Shown: positions 36,253 to 47,999, counted from the first letter of the stretch. The stretch is DNA of 64,000 nucleotides from Kryptolebias marmoratus (GCF_001649575.2 NC_051435.1:7251513-7315512); one strand, 5' to 3'. Made by a program: numbers and translations. Notes: generated by a model from the letters alone, not told the origin.

Positions 36253-39200
36253 GAAATGATCCAGAATTACTGTCTGTAAGGAACTGTGTGGGTTTTAAGG
36301 AAATATCCTGCTCGGTTTTTGTATGTTGGTCCATAAAGGAAGGTTCGAGGAAGGATCAACCGTCCTCACCTGTTTTTCATGTGTGTTTGTTTCCAGACTT
36401 CAGCCTCTGTGCATCAAGACTCTGACGGGCCAGGAAGTGATCAAAGTTTCTGCAGGGTCGCATCATTCGCTGGCTCTCACCGCTCAGTGTCAGGTAACAG
36501 ATTTGAAGCACATGAACACACACACACACATACGCTGCAAATGGATTTACACACAGTTGGTCCATTTTCAAGCACACAACCACTACTTGTGTGCTGCAGG
36601 TCTACTCCTGGGGAAGCAACATGTGTGGACAGCTTGGTCACATCAACAGTCCCGTCACTGTGCCGCAGCAGGCCAAGGTTCGCTCGTCTTTGACTTCTTT
36701 TAGTAAGAGATGTGTACATTTAGTTAATGATCGCGTTCTGAGTACAGACAGTACGGGAGGTGTTCATCCTGAAGAAGAGACTTCCTCTGATTCAGCTTCA
36801 TGTTGATGTTTGCGATCTAACTGCGTCTGCACACTTTCTGCTGCTTCAGCCCTTCACATATCAGCTCATCCAAGGAAACCTTTATGCTTTTCAAAGATAT
36901 TTAAATTTAATTTACAAACACTTTCTTCATTTTAACACATTGAGATCTCTTCAGTTCCTCCAAAAACTTTGTCCTCTGAAATCTTCTTCAGCTACTGGAT
37001 TTATTTAGTTTTTTTATTCTACTTTAAGCTACTAAGCTTTCTAATTTAAGCTTTTAGCTAGAGTATTTTTAATTTTAGTTTTAGCTATGATTTAGCAAAT
37101 TTTAGCTTTTAGCTATATTTTTGTTAATCTTAACTTTGAGACACGGCTTTGCAGATTTTTTTTAGTCTTAAGCTACAATTTAGCTGATGTTATTCTTTCA
37201 GCTATGGTTTTACTAATTTACTTTGTTCTGCTTGTTTTAACAATTCAGTTTCTTTTTTCAACAACTTTCAGCACTGATTTTTCTAGTTATTTTGTTTCTT
37301 TTTGCCGCAGCAGTCTGACGGTCTTCGTGTTTGGGATCTGTCGGCCGGTCAGAGCCACTCCCTGTTCCTGGCCAATGGCGACTGCGTCCAGCCGGTGCTG
37401 CTGTACTGCGGCCAGCAGCGACAGACGCAGCAGAGCCGGAGCACGTGCCAGAGCTCACCGACCAGGGTGGAAAGTTACACAGTCAGGCCTTCCCTGCTGC
37501 CTTTCTGCATCGAGGTTTGTGGGTCAGAAACACAAATCCACACGGAGGGAAACTATGGGTGGAGCACTTTTCCATCTGAGTCACTTGAGTTGATGTTTTT
37601 AACATTTATGTTAGCTGTAGCTCAGTATTTGTAACCTAATCATGGTATGTTGTCTGTCTTTGTGCAGATGGGGTACATTAGCAGTGTGTGCAGCGGTGGT
37701 CAGATGTGTGCATCGTTGACAGACCTGAATGTGAAGGGTTTTATCGCCGCCATTCACGAGCTGGCCTCCAGCGAGAGGCAGTTTTACTGCTGGCTCAGCA
37801 GTTTCAGGAGGATTCTTCTCACTCCACTGCGTAAAAGAGGTGCCTGTCTTAATTTATACAGTCACACAAAAATAGATGTAACACAAGCGTGACTCGGGCC
37901 TGTTCCTGTGTGCGTGCAGAGAGTGTTTGTCTGGCGTTAGGGGAGCCGTGCACCCAGCTCTTCTTCTCTCTTTGGGAGAGTTTTGTTCACCTGAGCTCCC
38001 TGGTCGGTCGTCACGCCACGTCACTCAGCTACTTCCTGCACGATGCACAGGGCCGTGATGTCACTTCCCTTCCCTTGCTGACTCACGCAGATCATTTCCA
38101 GAACACTTACAGAAGGTAAGGTTTTGTTTTGGCATGGGGATATGGCGAATGTGCTCACGTTTTTCCCCACATATACTCTAAAGAAGTTTTAAATTGTCAT
38201 ATTATTGAAACTACTGAAGTAGGAATACACTGGAAGGCCACTGACAGAGCTAGATGAGATCTGTGGCCGCCATCTTGCTAGGTGCTTACCCTCAGTGCCC
38301 TGCTTTACTTCAAGTAGTCTAAAGAGAATGATGAGCCCTGGTATAATAATTCAGTGTATTAGATTAGTACTTCCTCCATGTTGTTTGAAGTGCAGCTTTC
38401 GATAATTATAACGAATAATGGTAAAACATTGGGCTGCTTGGTTATATTTCTGGTTTGCAGTAACTAATGTAGCACCTACCAAGATGGGAGCACAAACTCT
38501 CACCTTGTGAGCAGAGCTTGCACTGTGGTCAGCTCTGTTTCAGTGACTGAAGCTTTTATTTCGCCTTTAATTGTTTAAAAATACTTCTGATGTCTTATGA
38601 AGGGTCCAGGCTGCTGCACTTAGGTTGGGTTTATTTTACTGCATCTGCTTTGTGAAGTAAAATAAAATCCAAATAAAGTGGCTCTCTCCGTGGCTCTCTG
38701 TAGGTTTTGTTCTGCTGTCGGTGACTTCCAAGTAATGGGTGGATTCCAGTTGCTTCAGAAACACTCACTGTGAGCACTTTCATTTTAAATAACGCCTCCC
38801 GGTGGTCTGTTTTTCTGACTCGCCCAAGAGAAAGTATTTTAGCAGGAAAACAGGCTCCTTGTTGTTGTTATTGGTCCTAATGTCATTCAGACCCTCTCAT
38901 TTTTCTCCTTAACAAACTCTAAGCGTATAAATCCTTTAAGACACACTCAGATGATGTTTAAGGGTGTAATCTCTGTTTCTCTGGGCAGCCAGCAGACTCT
39001 GCTCTCTCAGCTGAACGTACCGGACCCGTCTGTCAGCGGCGACGGTGATCTGGTTTCCATGTTTTACTGGCCTCTGCAGCAGCTCCACCAGTATAACCGA
39101 GTCCTGCTCAAATTGACCGCCTGCTACGACGTGGTGAATGCTCTTTGCTTTTTTTTATTTCCTCAGATTCGTTTGCTCTGTTGTGTCTCCCCCGTCGGTT

Positions 39201-42200
39201 TTCTTGGCTATTAACGCAGCTGTATTTGCTCTAAAAACGCCGTTCGCCTTTTCCCCCAGCTGACTGTGGAGTATCAGACCCTCCATCATAGCTTCAGTCT
39301 GTACGAGACCCTGTCTCTGTCTCTGCTGAGGAAGAAGAAGGAAGCTGAAAACACCTTCATCTTCTGGAAGAGCCACTCTGGAAAATATACAGTGAGAACA
39401 CCTCTTCTTTTAACAAGCCTGGAATTATGCTTTTTGTCTCCATAATCATCTTTATTAGCCAAAAAATACTGTGTAGATCTAAAATATTTTCATGATTTGG
39501 TTAAGCTGATTGCTTATTCTGGACTCATTTGTGAAAATAGAAAAGCAGGTTGTGTTTCTGTGATGTGGACCCCCCCCGAGTTTCACAGCTCATTGAACTG
39601 ATGACCTCGTTTGTCTCATTTTCAGGAATCGTTGCGCGTTCCTCATCGCCGTGTAGTGTGTGAAAGCAGCAACCGGTCTCTGACCCTTCAGAACGCCGGG
39701 CGGTTCTCCAGTCACTGGTTCATCCTGTTCAGTGACGTTCTGGTGCACACACAGGTACACACACACACACAACAAGCCAGCTCCCACCTATTTGCAGGTA
39801 ATATAAATTTTAGGGGTATAACTACAGATAAGATGTCGAAGCAGAGCTGCTTCACAAGCACATATTTTATAGTAAAACTGAAATCCTGCTTGTGGGTTTT
39901 TGTGTAACTTCCCTAAACTGATTTATTCAGACAGAAACTGAGGCAGATCTGTCGGTCAGCCCTTACTCAGGCTCAGCATGCGGTAACCTCAGAATGAGTG
40001 ATGTTTCCTAATGTGAGAGTTTCTGAAAGAATGTAACTTTGTCTTCCACAGTTCTCCACGCATCGCGTCTATCCTCTGACCTGTTTGTGGGCGAAACCAG
40101 TGACTGACGACAGCAGCGAACTGTGAGTCTGTGGGAGAGATACAAACCAGAAAAGTCCGAGTTGGCGTTATTAGAAACAGGAGGTGACGCCCAAACCCTT
40201 TGAGCCGTCAGAGTTCATCGTAGTTTTCAGCACCAGTTGAGGGAGTTCAGAGCTGTATTTAACTCTATCTGATCACAGTCAAACAGGTACAAATAGTTTT
40301 AAACAACAGGTTTGAACAACTCGATAGATGATTGTTTAAACCAGAAAAAGATTCTTCCTGTTATGGCCTTCAACAAAACAGAAACTCAAAGAGCAGCAAA
40401 CATGCGGCTGTTATCAAGCTAAAACAGTAATCAAGGCTATAAGTCTTCAAATATGATATATAAACAGTTTTGTATGAACAAACATATTAAAAATGTCTAA
40501 TTTTGTTCCGGAGAAGTCAAACCTCCTCCTTAGGAAGGCTCTGTGTCGTCCTGCAAAGAAACTTCTGCTTTGTTTTTCAATTTAACCATTCACCATCTTT
40601 GTTTAACACATCAAAACTGTAAATTAAAGTTAAGTTAAATTAAGTTAATTTTTATCTTGTCTTCATTGTAAATTTCCAGCTATGCCATAAAAATAACATG
40701 TCCAGAGGAGAGTTTTACTCTGGTGGCCTCAACACCACAAGAAAAGGTGCGTTTAGTCTCTCATTTTTACTCCTATTGTCCAAATATGTCTTCTTTTCAT
40801 TTTATTTTAACTGCTGTGTTTTTCTGCAGAACAAGTGGCTTCGAGCCCTCAACCAGGCGGTGGATCAGGTGCTGGGTGGCGGAGGTCAGGGGTCATCTCC
40901 AGGGGTCGCAGCGATGTCCCGCACGGCGACCTACACGTTCACCGCAGACGAACGATTCAGAGACGCTCAGTACTCCGGAGGCTGGCTGGCAGGACGGGTT
41001 CATGGCAGGTCAGAGTGCAGACGGCTCGTTTTTCTTTGGTTTGGCTTTATCCTTAAAGATCCGTGCGTATAAACCTGTTTTATCTGCATATTTGAGTCAA
41101 ATCACGCCAAAGTGCACAGAGAGGAAATAAAACACTGAGATGTCAAAGATCTGGGTGTCGATGGTGAATGTTTTATTTTTAATGCACAGAACTGAAGGAT
41201 TTAATTTAATGCACGTTTCATTGAAGGGGTTTGACTTGGCGAACCTTTTTAAATGACCTCTAACAGTAAAAAGATGGAAAAAATGGGGGTTTTTTTGTTT
41301 GTTTTATTCAGAGGAACCATGAAGTGGCCAGATGGACGAATGTACAAGGGAAACTTTAAGAACGGACTGGAGGATGGGTCTGTATATCCCGACATGTTAA
41401 TCTCCAATATAAAACCTTTCTGTTCCCTTTTTTGTTTGTTTTTTACGAAGGTCCGTGAGTAGAAAAGAAAATATTCACATAAATTCACATAAAACTGAAA
41501 ATTGAGGCTTTGTTTTCTTTAGAAGTTCAATTTTGCAACTTTGGGAAATATTCTCAACTTTTCTGCATATTTTTCCTTTTTCTCTGCAGGTATGGAGAGT
41601 GTGTAATGCCTCACAAAGTCCAGGACAAACCAGACACCTACCAAGGCCAGTGGAGAGAGGGCAGGATCCACGGCTTTGGCAAATACAAGTCAGTGTGTCG
41701 TTTTCTGCTGGGTTCTAGTTAAAATGATTTTTACGAACCAGTGCAAATGTTGAGTCCTCATCTGGGATGTCTTGTTGGATTCTCAGAGATATTTAAGATT
41801 TAATATCAGAAATGTAAATCCTAAACCTCGATACCAGACATGTAATGAAAGGTGTTTAATGTTATGTATAATGGTCAGGTACGCCAGCGGCGAGGTGTAC
41901 GAGGGCTGTTTCTGCAACGGGCAGCGTCACGGTTATGGCATGCTGAGTTCAGGTAAACTGGACCGCTCCTCCTCCAGCGTGTTCATCGGCCACTGGGTCC
42001 ACGACAAGAAGGCGGCATACGGAGTCTACGACGATATCACCAGGTCTGAGTAAACGCTCTGCTTCGAACTCCGGTTGGAACAAAAACAGAGAGAGAAACG
42101 TTGCAGAACGTCATCTACAGAACCATTTAGCCACGTCCAGGACAAGGTTTTCAGGTTACTAACCTGCGAAACAACTCTCAGGCAGAGAAAACCTTTCATT

Positions 42201-45200
42201 AATCTGTCATGAAAGATGCATTTGTTGTTCAAAAGTAAGGAAAACTTTCATTATTAGGACCAGTTGTAAATCTGAAGTATATTAGTGGACCAGGTGCATT
42301 GTAAACAGACTAAAATTGGGTTTATTGGTCCCTGATCTCGTTTGTTTCTCCCTCCCAGAGGTGAGAAGTACATTGGAATGTGGCTGGATGACCAGCGGCA
42401 TGGCAGCGCTGTGGTCGTCACACAGTACGGTGTTTACTATGAAGGGACGTTCAGGGACAACAAGATGGCTGTAAGTGCAACAATAAATATGAACAAACAA
42501 AATCCTTAGAAGAGTTGTTTTATTATACAACATATAATATAACCTGATAAATTCATTCAGTCTACAATCCCTGTTATAACTCAGATTTAACCATAGCAGG
42601 TTAAAATATTTAAAAATCCTCATTTCAAACTCATTAAAATATAAAAGCTATGAATAAAAATATGTAGCAGAAAACATCTTAATATGAGACCACATTAATT
42701 AAACCCATAAATACCAACTCGGCTGTTCTTTTCTGGCTTTTACCTCCTTTTAATTTGTTTATTTTCTTTACTTTTGAACATTTTAAGTACTCCTGTCACA
42801 CAAGTTTAGCCCGTTTATCTTTGACATTATCGTGAATGATGAGCCAAAAGTTCAGGTAAAATCCTGATTGGACAGCTGCCAAAGAACTGAATGGATTGGA
42901 AAGAATAAATCTAAATTGTTGCGTATTCGTGGTGTGTTGTGTTTTATCTGTTAGGGTCCAGGTCTGTTGGTTTCGGAGGACGACACCGTTTTTCACGGGG
43001 AGTTTTCTGACGACTGGACCGTCAGCGGAAAGGTGAAACACGTGCGCTTTTGTTTCATAAAGTCTTTAGGATTTTTAAAGGATTTATTTGATCAATTTTA
43101 AATTCATTTAATTAATGTTTGCAATCAATACATTGTAAATTATTGGTCTCTCTCAGTACCTTATCACAGTTCTTACAGTGGTGAGCAGCTCATATTTAGA
43201 CAACTCGAAGTTAATCGAAATAATTTATATTAAAACAGCCTGCCTTTGTCTGCAGGGGGTTTTGACCCTGACCAACGGTGACAGTCTGGATGGTTTGTTC
43301 ACCGGAGAGTGGAGAACGGGCCTGAAAGTGGTCGGAACGTACACCAAACCAGCTGCTGATGAGTGTGACAACAAAGGCGGCGACGTCCTGCCGTAGGTTG
43401 ATTCGTGGCGATGTGAAGGGAAATCCCTGAGCTGCCAGGTTGGGAATCTTTGACCTGTTTGCGTTTCCCTCAGGTTGGGTCAGTACGTGGTGCCCGCGGG
43501 TCAGAGGTGGATCTGTGTTTTTGACGAGTGTTGGTCTCGGCTCGGCTGCGACGCTGCCGGGAGAGGGGAGAGGACCACGGCCTGGGAGAACATCGCCATC
43601 ACCATAGCGACCGCACGCCGACAGAGGTAGACGCACGCACGCCGCCGGGATCGTAAAAGTAGCATCTCAGTGAACCCATCTTGAATTGGGTTTTAGACAT
43701 ACGTGCAGTGGAAATATTTTGCTGACGCTGCAGTAAAACGAACACACACAGACAGACACGAGCAAAAACGATGATCAGAGACCACCTGAAGATCAGCTGA
43801 TTCTCCAGATCCAAACAACACTGCTGAAACAAGTGTGTGTGTGTGTGTAGTCCTGACCTCAGCAAATCTCAGAGCAAAGTTCTGGAGAGTTTGGAGTTTA
43901 TTCCTCAGTATGGAGAACCCGTCACCACTGCAAACTACGACAACATCAGGAGATACCTCACTAAGGTACCGCTCTGTCACTTGGTGGATGAACAATAAAG
44001 ACATCAGGTGTTGATGTTGGGGTGTGTGTGTGTGTGTTAGGCGTGTGAGACCCCCCACCACCCTCTGGGCTGGTTGTTGGAGACGCTGGTGACTGCCTAC
44101 AGGATGACCTATGTGGGAGTGGGATCGAACTGCCGGCTGCTCCAGCAGGCGGTCCAGGAGCTCCAGGCCTACCTCACCCACTTCTACAGCATCATCAGGT
44201 AGATTCTTCTGCTCAGGCGTTTGGGTTAGGTCAGCCACGGCAGCGCTGCGTGTAGTTTGTCCTAAATAAGTGAAGAAAATCAATCAAACAAGTGGCAGAT
44301 TTTAAATTATTGCTTCATTATTGGAATCTGACGACTAAAAATTGGAAAAATTAAGAAACAAAAAGCTTCTAAGATCTCAGACCAGGCATTCAATGTTTGA
44401 ATTCTTTGAAAAGTTGTCTGTGATGTTTAGATGTGTTTATTTTTTGAGTTAGGTGCTGTTTTTTATTATTATTTCTACATTTATATTACATTCTTTAAGT
44501 GGTCTTATACTTGGACTAAAAACAATAACAAAAAAAGCAGCTGATCCCTAAAGAAGATCTTTATAGATAGATGTTTATAGAGTTTGACAAACTATTTATC
44601 AAGATAACTTTACCAAAATAAGACAAAAACATTCTGGTTAAATTTAAAGTAAAATATATAATCAAAGAAGGAGAGTTTGCTGAAAAGGATTAAAGTCTAA
44701 AAAATAAAAAATAAAACCCCTCAGGGCTTCATCCTTCCTCTGTAGTTCTAAATGTTTTGAATGATTAAATACATTAAACTGACACAACAAACTTTAGCCC
44801 AGTCAGAGCAGCGGCCATCTTGGAAGTCACTAACTGAACTCGACCTGCAGACAGACTCAGAAAGTTTTATTCAAACCAGATCCAGTAACCCACCTTTTGT
44901 ACCAAAAGGTGATAAAAATGTATAATGTGATTAAATATGGACAATTTATCCTGTTTGCTTTGTTTTTTGTCTGCAGGTTTTTGTTTCCAGGGTTACCAGA
45001 AGATGGTGGCGTCATCCCAGACCCCCCTCCTTCCACCCCGTCTGAAACCCGGCGCAGCTCCTACAGATTAGAATACGAGTCGGTGTCAAAACGAGCTTTT
45101 ATAAATAAGGCCGAACTTATTAATCTGAGCCGGCTTCGCTCACGTCCTTTCCTCTCCCTCCTCCATCAGAGTGGTGGTGGTGGTGAGCTGCTCCTCCCTG

Positions 45201-47395
45201 CTCTTCCCCGTGCTGCTCCCTCGGCTCTACCCTCCTCTCTTCACCCTCTACTGCCTGCAGAAGGAGCAGGAGGAGGCGCAGTACTGGGAGCACGTCCTCC
45301 GGCTCAACAAGCAACCCGACCAATCCCTGCTCAGCTTCCTGGGGGTGCAGGAGTGAGCGTGTGCATGAGAAACCAACACATAAACCTGATGTTTCTGCCT
45401 TTAACAAACAGGATATTTATTTTTATTTATATTTATTTTAATCGCAGGAAGTTTTGGCCCCACTGGATGTCGATTCTGGGAGAGAAAAAGCAGGTCAGAT
45501 ACTTGTTCCCCATCTCAGCTGTTTTTAAAATCCTTTTAAATCACTTTTAAATCGGCTTTTCTCTCCTCTTTAACTGTATGTCCTTACAGATTGTGTCCAG
45601 CAGTAAAGATGCCTGTTTTGTTTCTGCCGTGGAGACTCTTCAGCAGATCAGGTAGGTTTTATTTTACCCGCTACGGTACAAAAACATACATAAATAGGAA
45701 CAAACGAGCAGTTCGACTGCAGATATGGAAGCACGGAGATCATGTTGGTGTTTGAGAATTTACCTGATACACATAAATTTAGCCCTCAGTAATGCTTGTC
45801 AGGCACTGCTCAGTCCAGCTGATTTACTGTTTCCTTTTTAATATAAGTAATTTAATTTGTGGCGGTAGAAACTGAATGACTTTATTGGAGATATTTGTTT
45901 CTGTCGTGCACACAGCACCACTTTCACACCTTCAGACAAGCTTGTGGTGATTCAGAAGACGTTTGAGGAGCTCACTCTGGAGGTGAAGCCTTTCCTGGAT
46001 GGAGATTTTTTGTGGTGCATGGATGATCTGTTCCCCCTCTTCCTTTATGTAGTGCTCAGAGCGAGGTGTGTCATCTCACACACACACACACTTGTCACCC
46101 GCAGTGATCGTGAATCCTCAGCAGGTTTTTGCTTCTCTGCCTTTCAGGATCAGGAACCTGGGAGCTGAAGTCAGCCTGATTGAAGACCTGATGGACCCCA
46201 ACATTCAGCACGGCGAGATGGGACTGATGTTCACAACACTAAAGGTGGGAGCGCACCACACATAAACCGAAATTCACCAACAGTCGTGTGTCTTTTGAAG
46301 GCGCCAATTAGGATTTTTACTCTAATGAACAGAGCCTTCGCAAACTGAGACATGTGCCTCAAACTGTGCTGCCAACAAAGTACCAAACGTGAATAATTTC
46401 CATCTAATCTGTTGCCTTCACAAAGTGAGGGTTGGTCCATCAGGAAGAGTTTCATTCATCCTTTCCTCCAGTGATAAGTCACATCGTTGCAGCCAGAAAC
46501 GTCTGTATGATCCTGCTGTCGCCGTTTTACACCCAGAAAACAAAACATTCTGATTATAAAACAATTCATCAGGCAGCGCTTCACACCCAGAGGTTAACAG
46601 AAGCCAGAGGGATTCTCTGCAGGATAATTATCGTGTTGGTGCAGATTCTCCGGACCAAGGCAGTTTCTTTAGATGGTTGAAGATGTTTTAGATGAACAGT
46701 GCAGTTGGCTGAAGTCACATGCAGATTACTCCGTGAAGGCCTCTGATAGCCTAGTTCAGAGAAGAAAGGTTCTGGTCACATGAGTGGAAATGAACAGATA
46801 TCATTGTAGGTTTTGAAAAGCTGAAACAAGAGGCGACCTCCTCTGTTTAAAGTTGGTTTTCCATGTTTGATTTAAACGGTTTCTCTCTCTCTCTCCTGAA
46901 TTCATTATTGTGGCTCAGTCTGCAGCTGAACGCCAACAACAACAAAACAGAACATCTCCTAATATTAGTGCCAGGTAACTCAAATACTTGGATTAAAATG
47001 TGCACAAGTTAAAGTTTCTGAAACACCTGAGATTTCTTGTGTTTAAACATCAGGATCGTTGTGAGTTTGAGGAATAACAGCTTGCAGAAGGTCTGTGTCT
47101 GCAAGCTGCTCCTCGAGCTTTAAAATGGATTTATAGGACATAATGTAAATATTGTTCCTGTTTCTCAGTTTGTCGTTCCGTCTCACCGTGTTTGAACACT
47201 GTCCAGTTATAAAATAAAGTCTGACCTAAAGTTTAAATGAAGATCAGCTTTTCTTTTTCTGAGACGAGGTTCTGCCTCCCTGTTTTGCTCCTGGCTCCGG
47301 TCACGTTCACCGGTTGTTGACCGGCTGGTCTCTGGGTTGGTGTGCTCCTGCTGCAGGCCTGCTACATCCAGATCCAGCACGAGTCCACCACGTAG
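29533..47395 (+). CDS. als2: Alsin, Rab5/Rac1 guanine-nucleotide exchange factor, 39 coding exons
   Basis: Thirty-nine exons, joined with continuous phase, give 1,627 residues (human alsin has 1,657). The ATG at 29533 is preceded in frame by TAA 24 bp upstream; the stop TAG is at 47393-47395. Domain order: RCC1-like propeller in two halves split by a variable linker, DH, PH, eight MORN repeats, VPS9. Alsin activates Rab5 on endosomes through its VPS9 domain and is linked to Rac1 signalling; human loss-of-function alleles cause juvenile ALS, primary lateral sclerosis and infantile ascending spastic paralysis. Exon coordinates are given with the domain entries that follow. Nearly all introns are GT-AG and several are only 73-106 bp, as in compact fish genomes. 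Nothing indicates a pseudogene. Weak points are the exact end of exon 33 and the tiny first exon, which was placed by phase and upstream stop. Confidence 0.95.
30692..30881. mobile_element. hAT-type MITE, third copy, in als2 intron 2
   Basis: Begins CAGTGGTGCCCAATCCTGG and ends CCAGGATTGGACATTG, shorter and more diverged than the copies at 616 and 4102. Flanks AGTTAAAC and AGTTAAGG agree at six of eight bases, an eroded target duplication. Confidence 0.75.
31480..32010 (+). repeat. AGCTAAAAG-array repeat family, copy D, in als2 intron 3
   Basis: Same order as copy A: GTGAATGCTAATCGCTAAAT, GAAGAAGCTAAAACTGAG, a 200-bp array of AGCTAAAAG/GAGCAAAAC-like units, AGGAAGAACTGAAGAG, GGTACAAAGCGTGCAGAAGT. 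It ends about 40 bp before the exon 4 acceptor, so most of intron 3 is this repeat. Confidence 0.65.
32903..34413 (+). other. als2: als2 exons 7-10: variable Ser-rich linker
   Basis: Exons: 32903-33027, 33130-33350, 33480-33567, 34232-34413 (residues 274-478). Low-complexity, serine-rich sequence ([30 protein letters not shown]) with few fixed positions. Recognisable anchors are [10 protein letters not shown] and [10 protein letters not shown], then RRRSLPGTP, which correspond to alsin's linker before the second propeller half. Exon boundaries rest on phase and donor/acceptor sequence. Confidence 0.82.
35930..36058. repeat. Common fish interspersed-repeat tail in als2 intron 11
   Basis: GTGTGAACGTGTGGATGAAT, GTAGTGTGAAGCACTTTGGG and GTGCTATAAGTGCACGCCAT resemble the widely repeated AAGCGCTTTGGG...GCGCTATATAAAT...CCATTTACC module of teleost genomes. 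Class not assigned. Confidence 0.45.
36206..36252. repeat. (TA)n(GA)n compound microsatellite in als2 intron 11
   Basis: Twelve TA units followed directly by eleven AG units. Confidence 0.9.
36870..37300 (-). repeat. AGCTAAAAG-array repeat family, copy E, in als2 intron 13
   Basis: Inverted: GAGATCTCTTCAGTTCCTCC (36944), a long TTTTAGCT/TTTAGCTAT array (37010-37210), then TTTCAGCACTGATTTTTC (37267). It ends about 15-25 bp before the exon 14 acceptor. Confidence 0.62.
37668..39391 (+). other. als2: als2 exons 15-19: DH region
   Basis: Exons: 37668-37839, 37920-38115, 38704-38769, 38989-39133, 39260-39391 (residues 656-892). Exon 15 first completes the propeller ([12 protein letters not shown]), then [16 protein letters not shown] starts the Dbl-homology part. 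[21 protein letters not shown] and [20 protein letters not shown] sequence follow, matching alsin. The DH domain of alsin is divergent from canonical Rho exchange factors. Confidence 0.92.
38239..38545. mobile_element. MITE-like element with imperfect TIRs in als2 intron 16
   Basis: CACTGACAGAGCT at the left mirrors AGCTCTGTTTCAGTG at the right. Inside, GCCATCTTGCTAGGTGCTTA (about 38271) mirrors TGTAGCACCTACCAAGATGG (about 38468). The 307-bp body is non-coding and no clear target duplication is visible. Confidence 0.55.
39626..40860 (+). other. als2: als2 exons 20-23 (start): PH domain
   Basis: Exons: 39626-39754, 40052-40122, 40680-40746 and the start of 40830-41008 (residues 893 to about 992). 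[33 protein letters not shown] and [20 protein letters not shown] form the PH fold, ending in the conserved tryptophan-bearing helix (KWLRAL). Confidence 0.93.
40830..43392 (+). other. als2: als2 exons 23-29: eight MORN repeats
   Basis: Exons: 40830-41008, 41312-41377, 41590-41688, 41879-42043, 42359-42470, 42955-43032, 43256-43392 (residues about 1020-1260). Repeats read [102 protein letters not shown] and [19 protein letters not shown] and VPS9 together are needed for Rab5 exchange activity in alsin. Confidence 0.94.
43833..43850 (+). promoter_or_regulatory. als2 exon 31 acceptor formed by (GT)8-AG
   Basis: The last 18 intron bases are eight GT units then AG; no ordinary polypyrimidine tract is present. 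The next base begins exon 31 in the correct phase. Confidence 0.7.
44022..44040 (+). promoter_or_regulatory. als2 exon 32 acceptor formed by (GT)8-TAG
   Basis: Eight GT units followed by TAG directly precede exon 32 (GCG TGT GAG = ACE). The previous intron is only 75 bp. Confidence 0.7.
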
Positions 47396-47875
47396 ACCCA
47401 AACAGGAAGTGACTGCAGCTGGAAACAGAAGCAGGGAAAGCTTCAGCGACGCCCCGCAGAGCGAAGACAGAAGATGACCTGCCCGCCGAGGATGTTAATC
47501 CCAACATGGCTCAGATTTCATCAGATGGTGACACACTGCCCTCCTCTGGACAGCACAAATATTTAATCCAGAGATGTTTAATTAGTGCACTTTTTATTAC
47601 TTTGTCTTTTTTCATTGTGCAGTATTTCCCTGAATACTAACTTCTTAGAACATAAATCAAGGAAGCTGCGGACACAAAGTAATTTATATTTTTCACATTT
47701 CATCTGTTTTTAGATGAACTTTAAAACACTTTAAGCTAAGTGAGATCGCTCAATCATGACTTATTCAGGCACTAATGAATTAACAACAGAAATATTTTTC
47801 TAACATCCAAACTCTCCTCAAAGGGACCTTTAGATACTTTATTTTCTTAACAGCTGAATGTAGATTACTGAGTGT

Positions 47876-47881
47876 AATAAA
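47876..47881 (+). terminator. Candidate als2 poly(A) signal
   Basis: The first AATAAA after the stop, 481 bp downstream. Others occur at about 49077, 49328 and 49407, so the 3' UTR length is uncertain. Confidence 0.35.
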
Positions 47882-47999
47882 TGCAGAGGATTGTGCTGGT
47901 ATTTATTGAGCCTGCAGGATTATTATTATTCAAATCACTGGAGAGGGGCATCCCTCATTTAATGTGTTTGTAGAAATACTTTATACTGCCCAGTACATC

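Larger units (their letters stand above)
35588..37514 (+). other. als2: als2 exons 11-14: second half of the RCC1-like domain
   Basis: Exons: 35588-35738, 36397-36493, 36600-36677, 37311-37514 (residues 479-655). Blades read [44 protein letters not shown] and [11 protein letters not shown]. Exon 14 follows CCGCAGCAG, so the acceptor could shift by one codon (37311 or 37314). Confidence 0.93.
43474..47395 (+). other. als2: als2 exons 30-39: VPS9 Rab5-exchange domain and C-terminus
   Basis: Exons: 43474-43626, 43851-43965, 44041-44198, 44977-45078, 45170-45352, 45448-45493, 45590-45651, 45916-46065, 46148-46244, 47357-47395 (residues 1261-1627). Key phrases are [50 protein letters not shown] and the VPS9 core [21 protein letters not shown] with the catalytic-loop Asp-Asp. 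Exon 33 may instead end at 45084 (same phase). The tail ends [12 protein letters not shown]. Confidence 0.93.

Noticed and set aside
44897..45550. 217-codon ORF as a single gene
   Set aside because: It is read-through of als2 exon 33 into intron sequence and the wrong frame of exon 34; splice sites and phase explain it better.
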